From: Cysteiniphilum sp. JM-1
GTDB lineage: Bacteria > Pseudomonadota > Gammaproteobacteria > Francisellales > Francisellaceae
Direction of reading: 5' to 3'
NCBI RefSeq assembly: GCF_008711525.1
Contig: NZ_VXKS01000004.1
Location: forward strand, 96,314-160,313
DNA: 64,000 nucleotides
Under the pieces are notes generated by a model. It ran no database searches and was not told the DNA's origin. It saw nothing but the letters and a program-made list of their open reading frames with translations. The position numbers and the translations under genes are program-made. Every line of letters starts with the position of its first letter. Positions within the stretch are counted from its first letter, which is position 1. Positions 55,545-63,507 of this stretch are shown piece after piece.

Positions 55545-55713
55545 CTGGCTGAACATAAGTCGAAGCCAGTATAATAAGTACCTATGCAAATATTATCAGG
55601 TGTTTTTTTAGATTCTCGGGCTTGACCCGAATATCCATTATTACCCAGAAACTATTGTTTAGGTACTTACATGTCGGATTTATTAGCACTCCCTTCGACT
55701 TATGCTCAGGGAG
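55545..55713. repeat. Nested palindromic element (two facing hairpins plus inner inverted repeats)
   Basis: Outer hairpin A: CTGGCT (55545-55550) and AGCCAG (55564-55569) enclose GAACATAAGTCGA. Outer hairpin B: CTCCCT (55689-55694) and AGGGAG (55708-55713) enclose TCGACTTATGCTC. The arms CTGAACATAAGTCGAAG (55549-55565) and CTTCGACTTATGCTCAG (55693-55709) are inverted repeats matching 16 of 17. Between them TAAGTACCTA (55575-55584) pairs with TAGGTACTTA (55660-55669), and TCGGG-cttga-CCCGA (55616-55630) forms a central hairpin. There is no open frame inside. Confidence 0.75.
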
Positions 55714-56067
55714 AAATTAGCTTTTTTGGGCGAAATTCATCGCATTTAGTAATAAAGTATTATCATTATAATTGATAATTTACTTATTGATAGTTATTTC
55801 TTTTACGCCTTCATAATTTTTTATGACGCAAGTAACTCCTCCCTATGAGAATACGTAACATACGGATATTGCTTTAAAAAACAAATAGTTAAGATGAATT
55901 GCGTCAATCATTATGTTGATTAATTGGTAATAATACGAGTTTAAGCACTCAACAAGATTAATTAGTATCAATAATGTCTGTTATTGTGTTAGGTTATTAA
56001 CAGCAATGTTGATTGCATGATGATATTGACAAGAATGTTATAGCAAAAATCATAAAAGGAGTCGAAA
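55714..56067 (+). promoter_or_regulatory. AT-rich leader upstream of the exported-protein pair
   Basis: These 354 bases are strongly AT-rich and hold no credible gene. Two similar tracts, GATTAATTGGTAATAAT (55918-55934) and GATTAATTAGTATCAATAAT (55956-55975), repeat in the same orientation. ATGTTGATT also occurs twice (55913 and about 56005). A TTGACA at 56029-56034 is too close to the ATG for its best -10. The pattern would suit an AT-binding regulator or silencing protein, but I cannot name one. Confidence 0.3.
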
Positions 56068-57072
56068 ATGAGAAGGCAAGCAATCGCCACGTTAGGCGTA
56101 TGTAGTACATTGATATTTAGTGGTTCGCTAGCTTATGCTGCTAATGATGCACCCAACGCCTATGTGGATCCCACCGCAAGAGTTGAGGCACTTGTTAATG
56201 CAATCAATCAAAGTAATGCTGAAGTAAACAAACAAGCACAAGATGTGCTTGCTGATCATAAGCAATGGGCTGACAATGCCGCACTAAGTTCATATAGTGG
56301 TTGGACAAAATTTAAGTCTTTTTGGCCATTCTTGGGACTCTCTATGCAAATGGGCATTAACACGATTGAGTTAGGGACTAATTTATCAAAAATGAAATTT
56401 GATAACGCCGATCAAAACATGGATGAATACCATACCATTATGAAAAATATGATGACGGGTTCAGCGCAACCGATGACCTACACAACAACAAAATCATTGT
56501 TAGGCACAATCGGTAAAACACAAAAAGTCGATTTAGACACCGCTAAAGTTCGTTATTATGACGGCATGGCGCAAGCATATGCTGTGCCTAAGAAGATTAT
56601 CAAAGCAGCAGGTATCGCTTATACATCAACGATTAAATCCGTTGATAATTATCAAAAATTCTCAGAAAGTGACTGTATTCTAGCCGTTAACGCCTCGCGC
56701 GGCACTGATCTTTATCAAAATATTCTAGGATCAGTCAATGCCTTTAATAAGTTATTAGACAATAATAAATTATTGGATAGTATTAAGTTCTTGCATGATG
56801 CCAATGTTTATATGCAGTTCTACTACACCGCGGATCCTGCCAAAGTTTGTAGCTATAAAGTAGCAACTGAGACACTGCAAAGTAATCAATTTATGCAAGC
56901 TTACATGCAAGGTTTTGAGCGTTACAAAAACTTATTAAGTACATTTTCTAAAGATTTAAATGTGACAAATGATCACGCATACCCAGTCTATGCTGCCACT
57001 GCTGCCATTGATTTTGTGACAATTACTGAAACACAATCAATTATTGATGCACTAAAGAAATTAAAGCCGTAA
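56068..57072 (+). CDS. Exported helical protein, unknown function
   Basis: The product has 334 aa with a signal peptide (cut near SLAYA-AND). The mature part is mostly amphipathic helices: DPTARVEALVNAINQSNAEVNKQAQ, a Trp-rich segment SGWTKFKSFWPFLG, then AYAVPKKIIKAAGIAYT and RYKNLLSTFSKDLN. Two cysteines (in SDCILAVN and AKVCSYKV) may form one disulfide. There is no lipobox, no barrel pattern and no known catalytic motif. AAAAGGAG lies seven bases before the ATG. It is followed at four bases by the next exported protein, so the two form an operon. I do not recognise the family. Confidence 0.7.
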   Translation: MRRQAIATLGVCSTLIFSGSLAYAANDAPNAYVDPTARVEALVNAINQSNAEVNKQAQDVLADHKQWADNAALSSYSGWTKFKSFWPFLGLSMQMGINTIELGTNLSKMKFDNADQNMDEYHTIMKNMMTGSAQPMTYTTTKSLLGTIGKTQKVDLDTAKVRYYDGMAQAYAVPKKIIKAAGIAYTSTIKSVDNYQKFSESDCILAVNASRGTDLYQNILGSVNAFNKLLDNNKLLDSIKFLHDANVYMQFYYTADPAKVCSYKVATETLQSNQFMQAYMQGFERYKNLLSTFSKDLNVTNDHAYPVYAATAAIDFVTITETQSIIDALKKLKP

Positions 57073-57076
57073 ACAG

Positions 57077-57595
57077 ATGAAAAAGACTATTTTCTTTCTC
57101 TTACTCTCAATGCTATGTATTGCACTGCCAATTTATAGCACGGCAGCAGCAAGCATGGCAGTCCAATCATCTTTGAATGATATGACCGTTGCTGATTACC
57201 TTAAGCTTTATTATTCAGATAATCCTAATGATAATCAACGCGCGCGCGGAATCCTCGATGATACTGAGAATTGGCTTATTGCCGCTGATGTCTTTTCCCG
57301 CGAAATACAGGGAAAACCATTATTTTGCGCCAATGCCAAAGATGAGCCTATCAATTTAGATATCGATACATTTAATAGCATCATTATGGCAAACCTATCA
57401 CGCTTGGATGCATACAATAATATCTTGTCAATCAAGGAAGTATTGCCATTTACTTATTACGTGCTTGGCGTTATGGAAGCAACTTTCCCATGCAAAGAGG
57501 TTAAATCTCACTTTGATCTTTTTGGTCGAATTGAAAAAAGTTATCTACAAGCTAAAAATCAACAGAAGATTGATGATAAGTCATCACCGCATTAA
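57077..57595 (+). CDS. Exported Rap1a/Tai-like small protein
   Basis: The product has 172 aa with a signal peptide (cut near STAAA). The mature domain (about 36-142) has the layout of Rap1a/Tai immunity proteins: VADYLKLY at the start, a helical middle, Cys84 in PLFCANA, then LPFTYYVLGVMEATFPC with Cys139. The FC...FPC cysteine pair and the LP-to-AFPC-like ending are what I recognise. In that family the fold neutralises periplasmic amidase effectors of type VI secretion, but many members are orphan genes. Resemblance is by eye and weak. It is coupled to the preceding exported protein and converges on the hydrolase at 57.6 kb. Confidence 0.5.
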   Translation: MKKTIFFLLLSMLCIALPIYSTAAASMAVQSSLNDMTVADYLKLYYSDNPNDNQRARGILDDTENWLIAADVFSREIQGKPLFCANAKDEPINLDIDTFNSIIMANLSRLDAYNNILSIKEVLPFTYYVLGVMEATFPCKEVKSHFDLFGRIEKSYLQAKNQQKIDDKSSPH

Positions 57596-57605
57596 TAATG
57601 CCGCT

Positions 57606-58118
57606 TTAAAAAAACTTTAATTTCTGCCACCAGCTCTTGTTATGAATATTTTTCTCAAGCTTTTCGCGCTTAATTGCCAATGAGGTTCTTAAATCATTCG
57701 GCGTTAAACGGTGTGAAGCAAAGTCACTGTTGGTTAGCGGTGATTTTGCTGCTTTAAATGCAGCATCAATAAGCTCGGAGCAGAACCACTTATCATGCTC
57801 ATCGATCCAGTCACGACGCCACAAGCCAAGACCCAATGCCGATGAGTAATCATATTTCTTGCCAAGTTGGCTATTTAAAAAACTCATCAGATCGCTTTTT
57901 TGTGCGTCACTGATTTCTGTACGCCAAGTTTCTAGCATATCTTGAGATTTGCGTAAGTCATCATAGCTGCGCTTATAAACACCTAATGAACCATTACTGC
58001 TATAGCAATCATCGTCAACTTGCAATTCGACATGTGAGAAATGTGAACGTGTTACCCAACGAATACCATAACTAACGGGATGATATTTGCGACCAAAATA
58101 TATTTGAATGAGAGGCAT
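57606..58118 (-). CDS. Permuted NlpC/P60-like (YiiX/YebB-type) cysteine hydrolase
   Basis: The 170-aa protein has SHFSHVEL with His29 (and Glu31) first, then WFCSELI with Cys113. This is the reversed His-before-Cys order of the permuted papain/NlpC-P60 branch (YiiX, YebB and phage relatives, also LRAT-like). Members cleave peptidoglycan peptides, amides or acyl groups. There is no signal peptide or membrane helix, so it acts in the cytosol or leaves by another route. A long basic C-terminal tail (about 140-170) is present. The 3' end is 10 bases from the Rap1a-like gene, which is on the other strand. A hairpin lies before its start. Confidence 0.72.
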   Translation of the reverse strand: MPLIQIYFGRKYHPVSYGIRWVTRSHFSHVELQVDDDCYSSNGSLGVYKRSYDDLRKSQDMLETWRTEISDAQKSDLMSFLNSQLGKKYDYSSALGLGLWRRDWIDEHDKWFCSELIDAAFKAAKSPLTNSDFASHRLTPNDLRTSLAIKREKLEKNIHNKSWWQKLKFF

Positions 58119-58147
58119 AACAATTTCCTTTTTATCTTTCCATCAAC

Positions 58148-58170
58148 TCCTTGGCAATTATAGCTAAGGA
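58148..58170. repeat. Inverted repeat between hydrolase and barrel-LysM genes
   Basis: TCCTTGGC (58148-58155) pairs with GCTAAGGA (58163-58170), seven of eight positions, around a 7-nt AT loop. It lies 30 bases upstream of the minus-strand hydrolase start and 130 bases before the barrel gene. It could be an operator or part of the hydrolase leader. Confidence 0.4.
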
Positions 58171-58299
58171 TTATCATAATAAGCGAAATGTTAATAGAAA
58201 TAAGCGTATCATATTTGATTTTTCCAAATTTTTACGTTAATTTGCGCGAACCAAAAAATAGGTCTTTGGTACAAAACAAATCTATAGGGGGTTTATCTC

Positions 58300-59121
58300 A
58301 TGACAAAAATGAACAAAATAATTGGCTTATCAGCGATTGCATTGTTAAGCATCTCTGCAGCAAATGCTGGCGCGCAAAGCGGTTTAGTCGTTGGTGGCAA
58401 CGTTGGTTACTCATTTGCACAAAATGGTTTTGCAAACCACAAAGGTGGTGCAGCTTTCGGCGGTTTAGTAGGTTATGACTATGCTTTAAATCGCAGCGTT
58501 AGCGTTGGTGCGGAAATGGATTTGCAATATGCAAACCAAGTATCAAAAACAGCAGGTAACAAAATCAATGTTTGGAATGTGCCATTATTCTTAGTTGGTA
58601 AGTACTACTTTGGCAGCAACAAACAGTTTAATGTCTTTGGTAAAGCAGGTTATGCATGGAACCGTGTTGGTGCCAATGATAACTACAGTAAAATCTTCAG
58701 ACCTGTTGTTGCAGTGGGTGCTGGTTACCAATTGTCTCGCACAATGAACGTATTTGCACAATACCAATACAACTGGTTACCACAGGGTGGTCACAGCATG
58801 GGTCAAGCAACAGCTTCTGTTGGTTTGACTTACACGATCCCAATGGGTCCAAGCAATTATTTCTCAAATGAAGAGAATAATGCGATCGGTCAAGAGCAGC
58901 CTGTAATGCACAATCAGCCAGCTGCAGCTGAAGCACCAACAGCTATTGGTAATGCAACATATACTGTGAAAAAAGGTGATACTTTATATGATATCGCTGT
59001 AGCTCATGGCTTATCAAAAACTAAAGGTACCAACTGCATTGCTAAAGAAAATAACATCACTAACCCATCTAAGATTCGCGTGGGTCAAAAGCTTGTTATT
59101 CCAGCAGTACACTCTTGCTAA
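58300..59121 (+). CDS. Outer-membrane OmpA-type barrel fused to a LysM domain
   Basis: The 273-aa product has a signal peptide (to about residue 23) and an 8-stranded barrel of the OMP_b-brl type. The barrel strands (about 25-190) include GNVGYSFAQNG, SVSVGAEMDLQYAN, KAGYAWNRVG and VGLTYTIPMG. An Ala/Pro/Glu-rich linker follows, then a LysM domain (about 220-273): YTVKKGDTLYDIAVAHG, a Cys in TNCIAKENNITNP and a final Cys. This is the arrangement of OmpA with the peptidoglycan-binding OmpA domain replaced by LysM, so it should tether the outer membrane to the cell wall. AGGGGG precedes the ATG. An alternative ATG lies three codons in. Confidence 0.85.
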   Translation: MTKMNKIIGLSAIALLSISAANAGAQSGLVVGGNVGYSFAQNGFANHKGGAAFGGLVGYDYALNRSVSVGAEMDLQYANQVSKTAGNKINVWNVPLFLVGKYYFGSNKQFNVFGKAGYAWNRVGANDNYSKIFRPVVAVGAGYQLSRTMNVFAQYQYNWLPQGGHSMGQATASVGLTYTIPMGPSNYFSNEENNAIGQEQPVMHNQPAAAEAPTAIGNATYTVKKGDTLYDIAVAHGLSKTKGTNCIAKENNITNPSKIRVGQKLVIPAVHSC

Positions 59122-59129
59122 TCATTGCA

Positions 59130-60023
59130 CTAGATAAGATACAAAAACTTTAAGCCAGCAGCACTGATATTGCTATTAATGCTATGGTTTTTCGCAGGAA
59201 CATAAATATAGCTTGCCCATGGCGCGATAATAAAGCGCCCATAACTGCTATCAAAATTAAAGCCTAGACCTAATAATGAATATAATCCACCATGATTTGT
59301 GGTGTTTTGTGACAATGTGGCTAAACCATTGGCTTGATAAAAATCCACTTGCGTATTGTTGTAATAGATATAACCAAGCTCAGTACGACTTGAGATTGAG
59401 AAATGACGATTAAAATGAAATGTACTTGACTGCAATACCCCTGCGTGTAGATATAGATCATCCTGATTGGTGCCACTGGTATTGACCAATGCCAACATCA
59501 TCGGCTCTGTCGTCCGATATTTTGAGTAATTTGCCGTAGTATAAACACCTGGGGTTATGTGAAATCGCCCCTGAATGAACTCATAACCAAAACTTAAAGT
59601 TGAGGTTGCAAAGTAATGCTCAAGATTGGTGTGTTGATCAATATTATAATCATTTGCGCGCAGATTAACGCGCCCTGTTCCTGCCGCGCCATGAATATAC
59701 CAATGCGCTTGCCAATGATTATAAGTGCTAATCACACCAAAAATAGCGCCCCCCATCCATTCAGACGTTGCCGCTGTACCAACAACATTAAAAAGATTCA
59801 AACGACTATGGGTATAGCGCGTCTCTAGTGTTGGACCAAAGTACCAGTGATTATCTAAGCGATTATCTGAATTATGCAATGCCATCGTAGGATGCAGATC
59901 ATCTTGGTCATGATTATCGACAACATTTGCTGCAATAGCAGATTCAACCAAGCCTAGTAGCAAACATAGCCCACTATAAAAAGGGAGTTTATTTCTTATA
60001 TCCATTGTTTGTTTAGGTACCAT
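59130..60023 (-). CDS. Outer-membrane beta-barrel protein, unknown
   Basis: The 297-aa product has a signal peptide (LPFYSGLCLLLGLVESAIA). It has many aromatic-rich alternating strands (WYFGPTLETRYTHS, STLSFGYEFIQGRFHITPGVYTT, FHFNRHFSISSRTELGYIYYN) and a His/Asp-rich N-terminal segment (DNHDQDDLHPTMALHNSDN). It looks like an autotransporter-barrel or acyloxyacyl-type 10-12 stranded porin. The last residue is Ile (LKFLYLI) rather than Phe. I do not recognise the family. The start is the ATG at 60023 or 60005. It converges on the barrel-LysM gene with 8 bases between the stops. Confidence 0.72.
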   Translation of the reverse strand: MVPKQTMDIRNKLPFYSGLCLLLGLVESAIAANVVDNHDQDDLHPTMALHNSDNRLDNHWYFGPTLETRYTHSRLNLFNVVGTAATSEWMGGAIFGVISTYNHWQAHWYIHGAAGTGRVNLRANDYNIDQHTNLEHYFATSTLSFGYEFIQGRFHITPGVYTTANYSKYRTTEPMMLALVNTSGTNQDDLYLHAGVLQSSTFHFNRHFSISSRTELGYIYYNNTQVDFYQANGLATLSQNTTNHGGLYSLLGLGFNFDSSYGRFIIAPWASYIYVPAKNHSINSNISAAGLKFLYLI

Positions 60024-60125
60024 CTAATCATTCTTAGATTGAGTATAGTTGATAATTGCAAACCATCATTATTTCTTTGACTATACTCAACATGTGTGCG
60101 ATCAATCTTAACTGGGGTAATGATG

Positions 60126-62765
60126 ATGAATGAATTATTGTTGTTTGGTCTACTTGCTTGCTTTATATTTGTTAGTCTTATTATGGTTTGGGTGAATACG
60201 GTAGCGATTATTTACCTTAAAAAGCAACTTACTGAAATAGACAAAAAGCTAAACCATACCTCTTTCAAATCTGACGTAACAAATAAAGGTCGTACCCCAG
60301 AAGCTATTGAGATAAAAACAGCAAAAGGCATAATGACTAACACACCCTCAACACTTCAAACAGATTCATTAGTCATTCAAAATATGCCAACCAATGAAAT
60401 GGATCAAAAGCATAACCCCTCATCGCAAATATCTTTTATCAAACGATGGTTCACCAGTGAAAAATTCATCATGATGCAAATTCCTATCTGGATTGGAGCC
60501 ATTGCCATTATTGTCGCCATGGCTTTTTTGATTAAATATTCATTACAATACAGCCTACTTACTCCGTTTACGCGCTTATCCCTAGCCTCTATTTTCGGTA
60601 TTTCTGTGTTATTCATCGCCAATTGGATACGCTTGCGCCAACCCAATATGGCAAATGGTCAAAGAATTGCACAAGCGTTATCTGGAATTGGTATTGCCAC
60701 TTTATACGGCAGCATTTATGTTGCTGTATCCATTTATCAACTCATGCCTCTTTTTGTTGCCGCCATTGCGGTAATTGCCATCACGGTTATTGCACTGCTT
60801 AGTGCTTTACGATTTGGGCAACCCATTGCCATTATAGGCTTTATTGGTGCGATTATTATGCCAGTACTTGCTGCTGAAACAGGTATTTCATCTGTGCTTC
60901 TTTGCTTGTATTTATACCTTATACTGCTGAGCTTTATGTGCTTATGTCGCGCTCAAAACTGGTGGCGTGTAGCACTTGTCGTTACAGCACTCAATACGAC
61001 GTGGTACTTTGCTTGGATTATCTTCTGGTTTGCCAAAGATCAAGCATTCTGGTTAAGCATCTTTGCCACACTCAACGCTATAACGATCTTTATTGCAAGC
61101 TATCCACAACTTAAACATGCACACGACATCCTCAATGGCAAGCATAGCTTATATGCCTATAAGCGTCTCACAACAGCAAGCGCACTCGTCAATCATCTAG
61201 GGTTTGTTGCGAATACAATAATCATTGTGCTGCTTTTATTGCTCATGCCAACTGAACTCATCATTTGGACTACCTTTTTTGTAGTCTTTATCTATGCTTT
61301 TATCGCTTTTAGACTAAAAGAGTATTATTACTTCTATGCGCCGTTACTGCTAATTAGCGCCTTTAGTTATATTGCCCTTTTGCATACCTATCAACTCTCA
61401 CAGCACGGTATTTTATTAACCTGTCTTATAGGAATGACAATAATCAGTGCAGCATTTTATTTCTGGCTTTTTTATTATCTCAAAAATCGACATATAGTTA
61501 GTTTCTTAACGACGCTGTCACTTAGCGTACTTTTTCTTGTAGGTTACTTTACCTTGCCAAATTTCTCCGAGATTCCAATGTTAAATCAAGTCATATGGAG
61601 CTTGATTGCTGTGCTTTTTGCCGCTTATTATGCCATGATTATTTGGCGCATATTGCAATTGAGTCTTACTGAGAACCTCAGTCTTGCCTTTGTTATCTTA
61701 GGACTGACATTCTCAATTAGCATTGCAATAGCTCTCCTATGCAACTACCATCACCTAGCATTTATATTTGCGGCAGAAGCAGCTGTTATTTCGTGGATTT
61801 TCTATCATAGCAGATTACCCATTTTTAAATGGATTAGTCTTATTTTTGTTGCACTATACACCTTAAGCTTTATGCGCTATTTATTGATAAACCTTCACAT
61901 CTTAAAAATACCATTGTTGCATTCTCAACTCTTTTCATCATGGGCAATTTTAGAAGTAGCCGTACCCGCTTTATTGTTTGCCTTTGCCAGTATTTACCAC
62001 TTTAAATCCAAGGCATTAGATCTTGTTAAAATATTTTCACTCTATAGTTACTTGCTTGCCGCATTATTTTCGTATCTATTCATCCAAAAGTGCTTCAACT
62101 TCAACACACACGTCTTACCATTATTAAAGCACACATTAATCATCAACTTATTTTGGATGCTTGGCTATATTGGGCTATGGCTTGGTCAAAGATATCGTCT
62201 TGTCTTTGTGACTCAGGCAGCGCATACATTAAATCTCTTTAGTTTCTGCTATTTTATTGTCGTTATTGTCGTAATCAACAACCCATTATTTGGCACTTAT
62301 GTTGATGGTGTAGCCGTGTTTAACCTCTTGACTTTCGCCTATCTTAGCCCCGTACTATGGATATATGTTCAAAGACGTTATTATCTATCAAGTAAATATA
62401 TTTTTGTTTTAGATTATGCCGCAGCCATTATTGTTTTCATTTGGCTAAACCTAAATATTCGCTTCTTCTTTCACCCCAATAAGCTATTGCTTGGCGCAAC
62501 TACTTATAGTGAAATCTACAGCTACTCAATTATCTGGCTATTGCTAGGTATTGTATTATTAGCGCTTGCAATTAAATGGCAATGGAAAATATTGCGCTAT
62601 ATCTCATTTGTTCTTGTCATGCTATCAACAGCTAAAATTTTTCTATATGACGCATCGGCACTTGATGGGCTTTATCGCGTTCTTTCGTTTTTATGTCTTG
62701 GCTTTATTCTCATTACCATTAGTTATTTATACGCACGTTTTATTTTTAAATCACCTTCTGACTAA
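60126..62765 (+). CDS. DUF2339 giant polytopic membrane protein
   Basis: The product is an 879-aa protein with one N-terminal helix, a polar region (about 40-110), and then more than 20 hydrophobic helices to the end. It matches the layout of DUF2339 proteins. PIWIGAIAIIVAMAFLIKYS and the last helices around SVIWLLLGIVLLALAIKW are typical. The function is unknown. No catalytic motif is visible; a role in envelope glycan or lipid handling is often guessed, but I have no support for it. GGGG lies eight bases before the ATG at 60126; ATGs at 60120 and 60123 are alternatives. A short gene for a Tim44-like-N protein follows at 107 bases. Confidence 0.85.
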   Translation: MNELLLFGLLACFIFVSLIMVWVNTVAIIYLKKQLTEIDKKLNHTSFKSDVTNKGRTPEAIEIKTAKGIMTNTPSTLQTDSLVIQNMPTNEMDQKHNPSSQISFIKRWFTSEKFIMMQIPIWIGAIAIIVAMAFLIKYSLQYSLLTPFTRLSLASIFGISVLFIANWIRLRQPNMANGQRIAQALSGIGIATLYGSIYVAVSIYQLMPLFVAAIAVIAITVIALLSALRFGQPIAIIGFIGAIIMPVLAAETGISSVLLCLYLYLILLSFMCLCRAQNWWRVALVVTALNTTWYFAWIIFWFAKDQAFWLSIFATLNAITIFIASYPQLKHAHDILNGKHSLYAYKRLTTASALVNHLGFVANTIIIVLLLLLMPTELIIWTTFFVVFIYAFIAFRLKEYYYFYAPLLLISAFSYIALLHTYQLSQHGILLTCLIGMTIISAAFYFWLFYYLKNRHIVSFLTTLSLSVLFLVGYFTLPNFSEIPMLNQVIWSLIAVLFAAYYAMIIWRILQLSLTENLSLAFVILGLTFSISIAIALLCNYHHLAFIFAAEAAVISWIFYHSRLPIFKWISLIFVALYTLSFMRYLLINLHILKIPLLHSQLFSSWAILEVAVPALLFAFASIYHFKSKALDLVKIFSLYSYLLAALFSYLFIQKCFNFNTHVLPLLKHTLIINLFWMLGYIGLWLGQRYRLVFVTQAAHTLNLFSFCYFIVVIVVINNPLFGTYVDGVAVFNLLTFAYLSPVLWIYVQRRYYLSSKYIFVLDYAAAIIVFIWLNLNIRFFFHPNKLLLGATTYSEIYSYSIIWLLLGIVLLALAIKWQWKILRYISFVLVMLSTAKIFLYDASALDGLYRVLSFLCLGFILITISYLYARFIFKSPSD

Positions 62766-62872
62766 CAGAGCCAAATATCAACCACCCTGCTGAAATATTC
62801 AACTAGTTTCTACGGCAGCTTTTGGTTATGATTGGCAAGATTTCATTTAGCAAAACCAAAGGATACAATACG

Positions 62873-63442
62873 ATGCTTAAGAAAATTGGCGTGATATTCT
62901 CATTTATGCTGTTAGCGATGTCAGGCTTCCAGTTAGCTGAAGCTAAGCGTTTTGGCGGTGGCTCAAGCCATGGTTACAGTCGCTCAGCACCGACACAAAC
63001 ACACAATAGCACAGCCGCTGGCAGCACTGCTCAGAAAAAAGGTGGCATGGGCACCTTTGGCAAGATCTTAACTGCTCTTGGATTGGGTGCACTTTTTGCT
63101 TGGCTATTTAGCGCACATGGTATGACAGGACTACTTATCGTTATCGCATTGATCGCACTCTTTGTTTTCTTTATGCGTAGAAAAGCCATGCAGCAACAAA
63201 TGCAAAATAGTAACAATAATGCTTCACCTAACCAAGCATCACCATTACATACCGCTGCTAATGCCTTCACAGGCAATGCACAAGAAAGTGCTACTGAACA
63301 GCACAATCACTCAGAGCCAGTAAGTAATGGTATTGTTAATGGTCAATTGGCTGATGGCACCCCCGAGACAGTCTTTAATCACCAAGCATTAAACTTATTT
63401 AGGGCGCATTCGCGATTTGTGGGTAAATCAGCTGTAGTTTAA
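62873..63442 (+). CDS. Membrane protein with Tim44-like N-terminal region, shortened C-terminus
   Basis: The 189-aa product starts with a signal/TM segment (IGVIFSFMLLAMSGFQLAEA). A Gly/Ser segment follows (KRFGGGSSHGYSRSAP), then two helices (about 65-105), a basic patch RRKAMQQQ and a polar linker. This N-terminal arrangement is that of bacterial Tim44-domain proteins. Those normally continue for 100-150 residues with the Tim44 domain after a FD-type motif; here VFNHQALNLFRAHSRF comes and then the frame ends. It may be naturally short or truncated. AAAGGA precedes the ATG at nine bases. Confidence 0.6.
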   Translation: MLKKIGVIFSFMLLAMSGFQLAEAKRFGGGSSHGYSRSAPTQTHNSTAAGSTAQKKGGMGTFGKILTALGLGALFAWLFSAHGMTGLLIVIALIALFVFFMRRKAMQQQMQNSNNNASPNQASPLHTAANAFTGNAQESATEQHNHSEPVSNGIVNGQLADGTPETVFNHQALNLFRAHSRFVGKSAVV

Positions 63443-63507
63443 CTTGAACTGAATGCGATCTTTATGTACAAATACCCTACTGCCTTTAAAACATAAGCAA
63501 GTTATGG

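Noticed and set aside
58188..58478. Frame overlapping the barrel-LysM start
   Set aside because: It overlaps the signal peptide of the real gene in another frame and has no family features.
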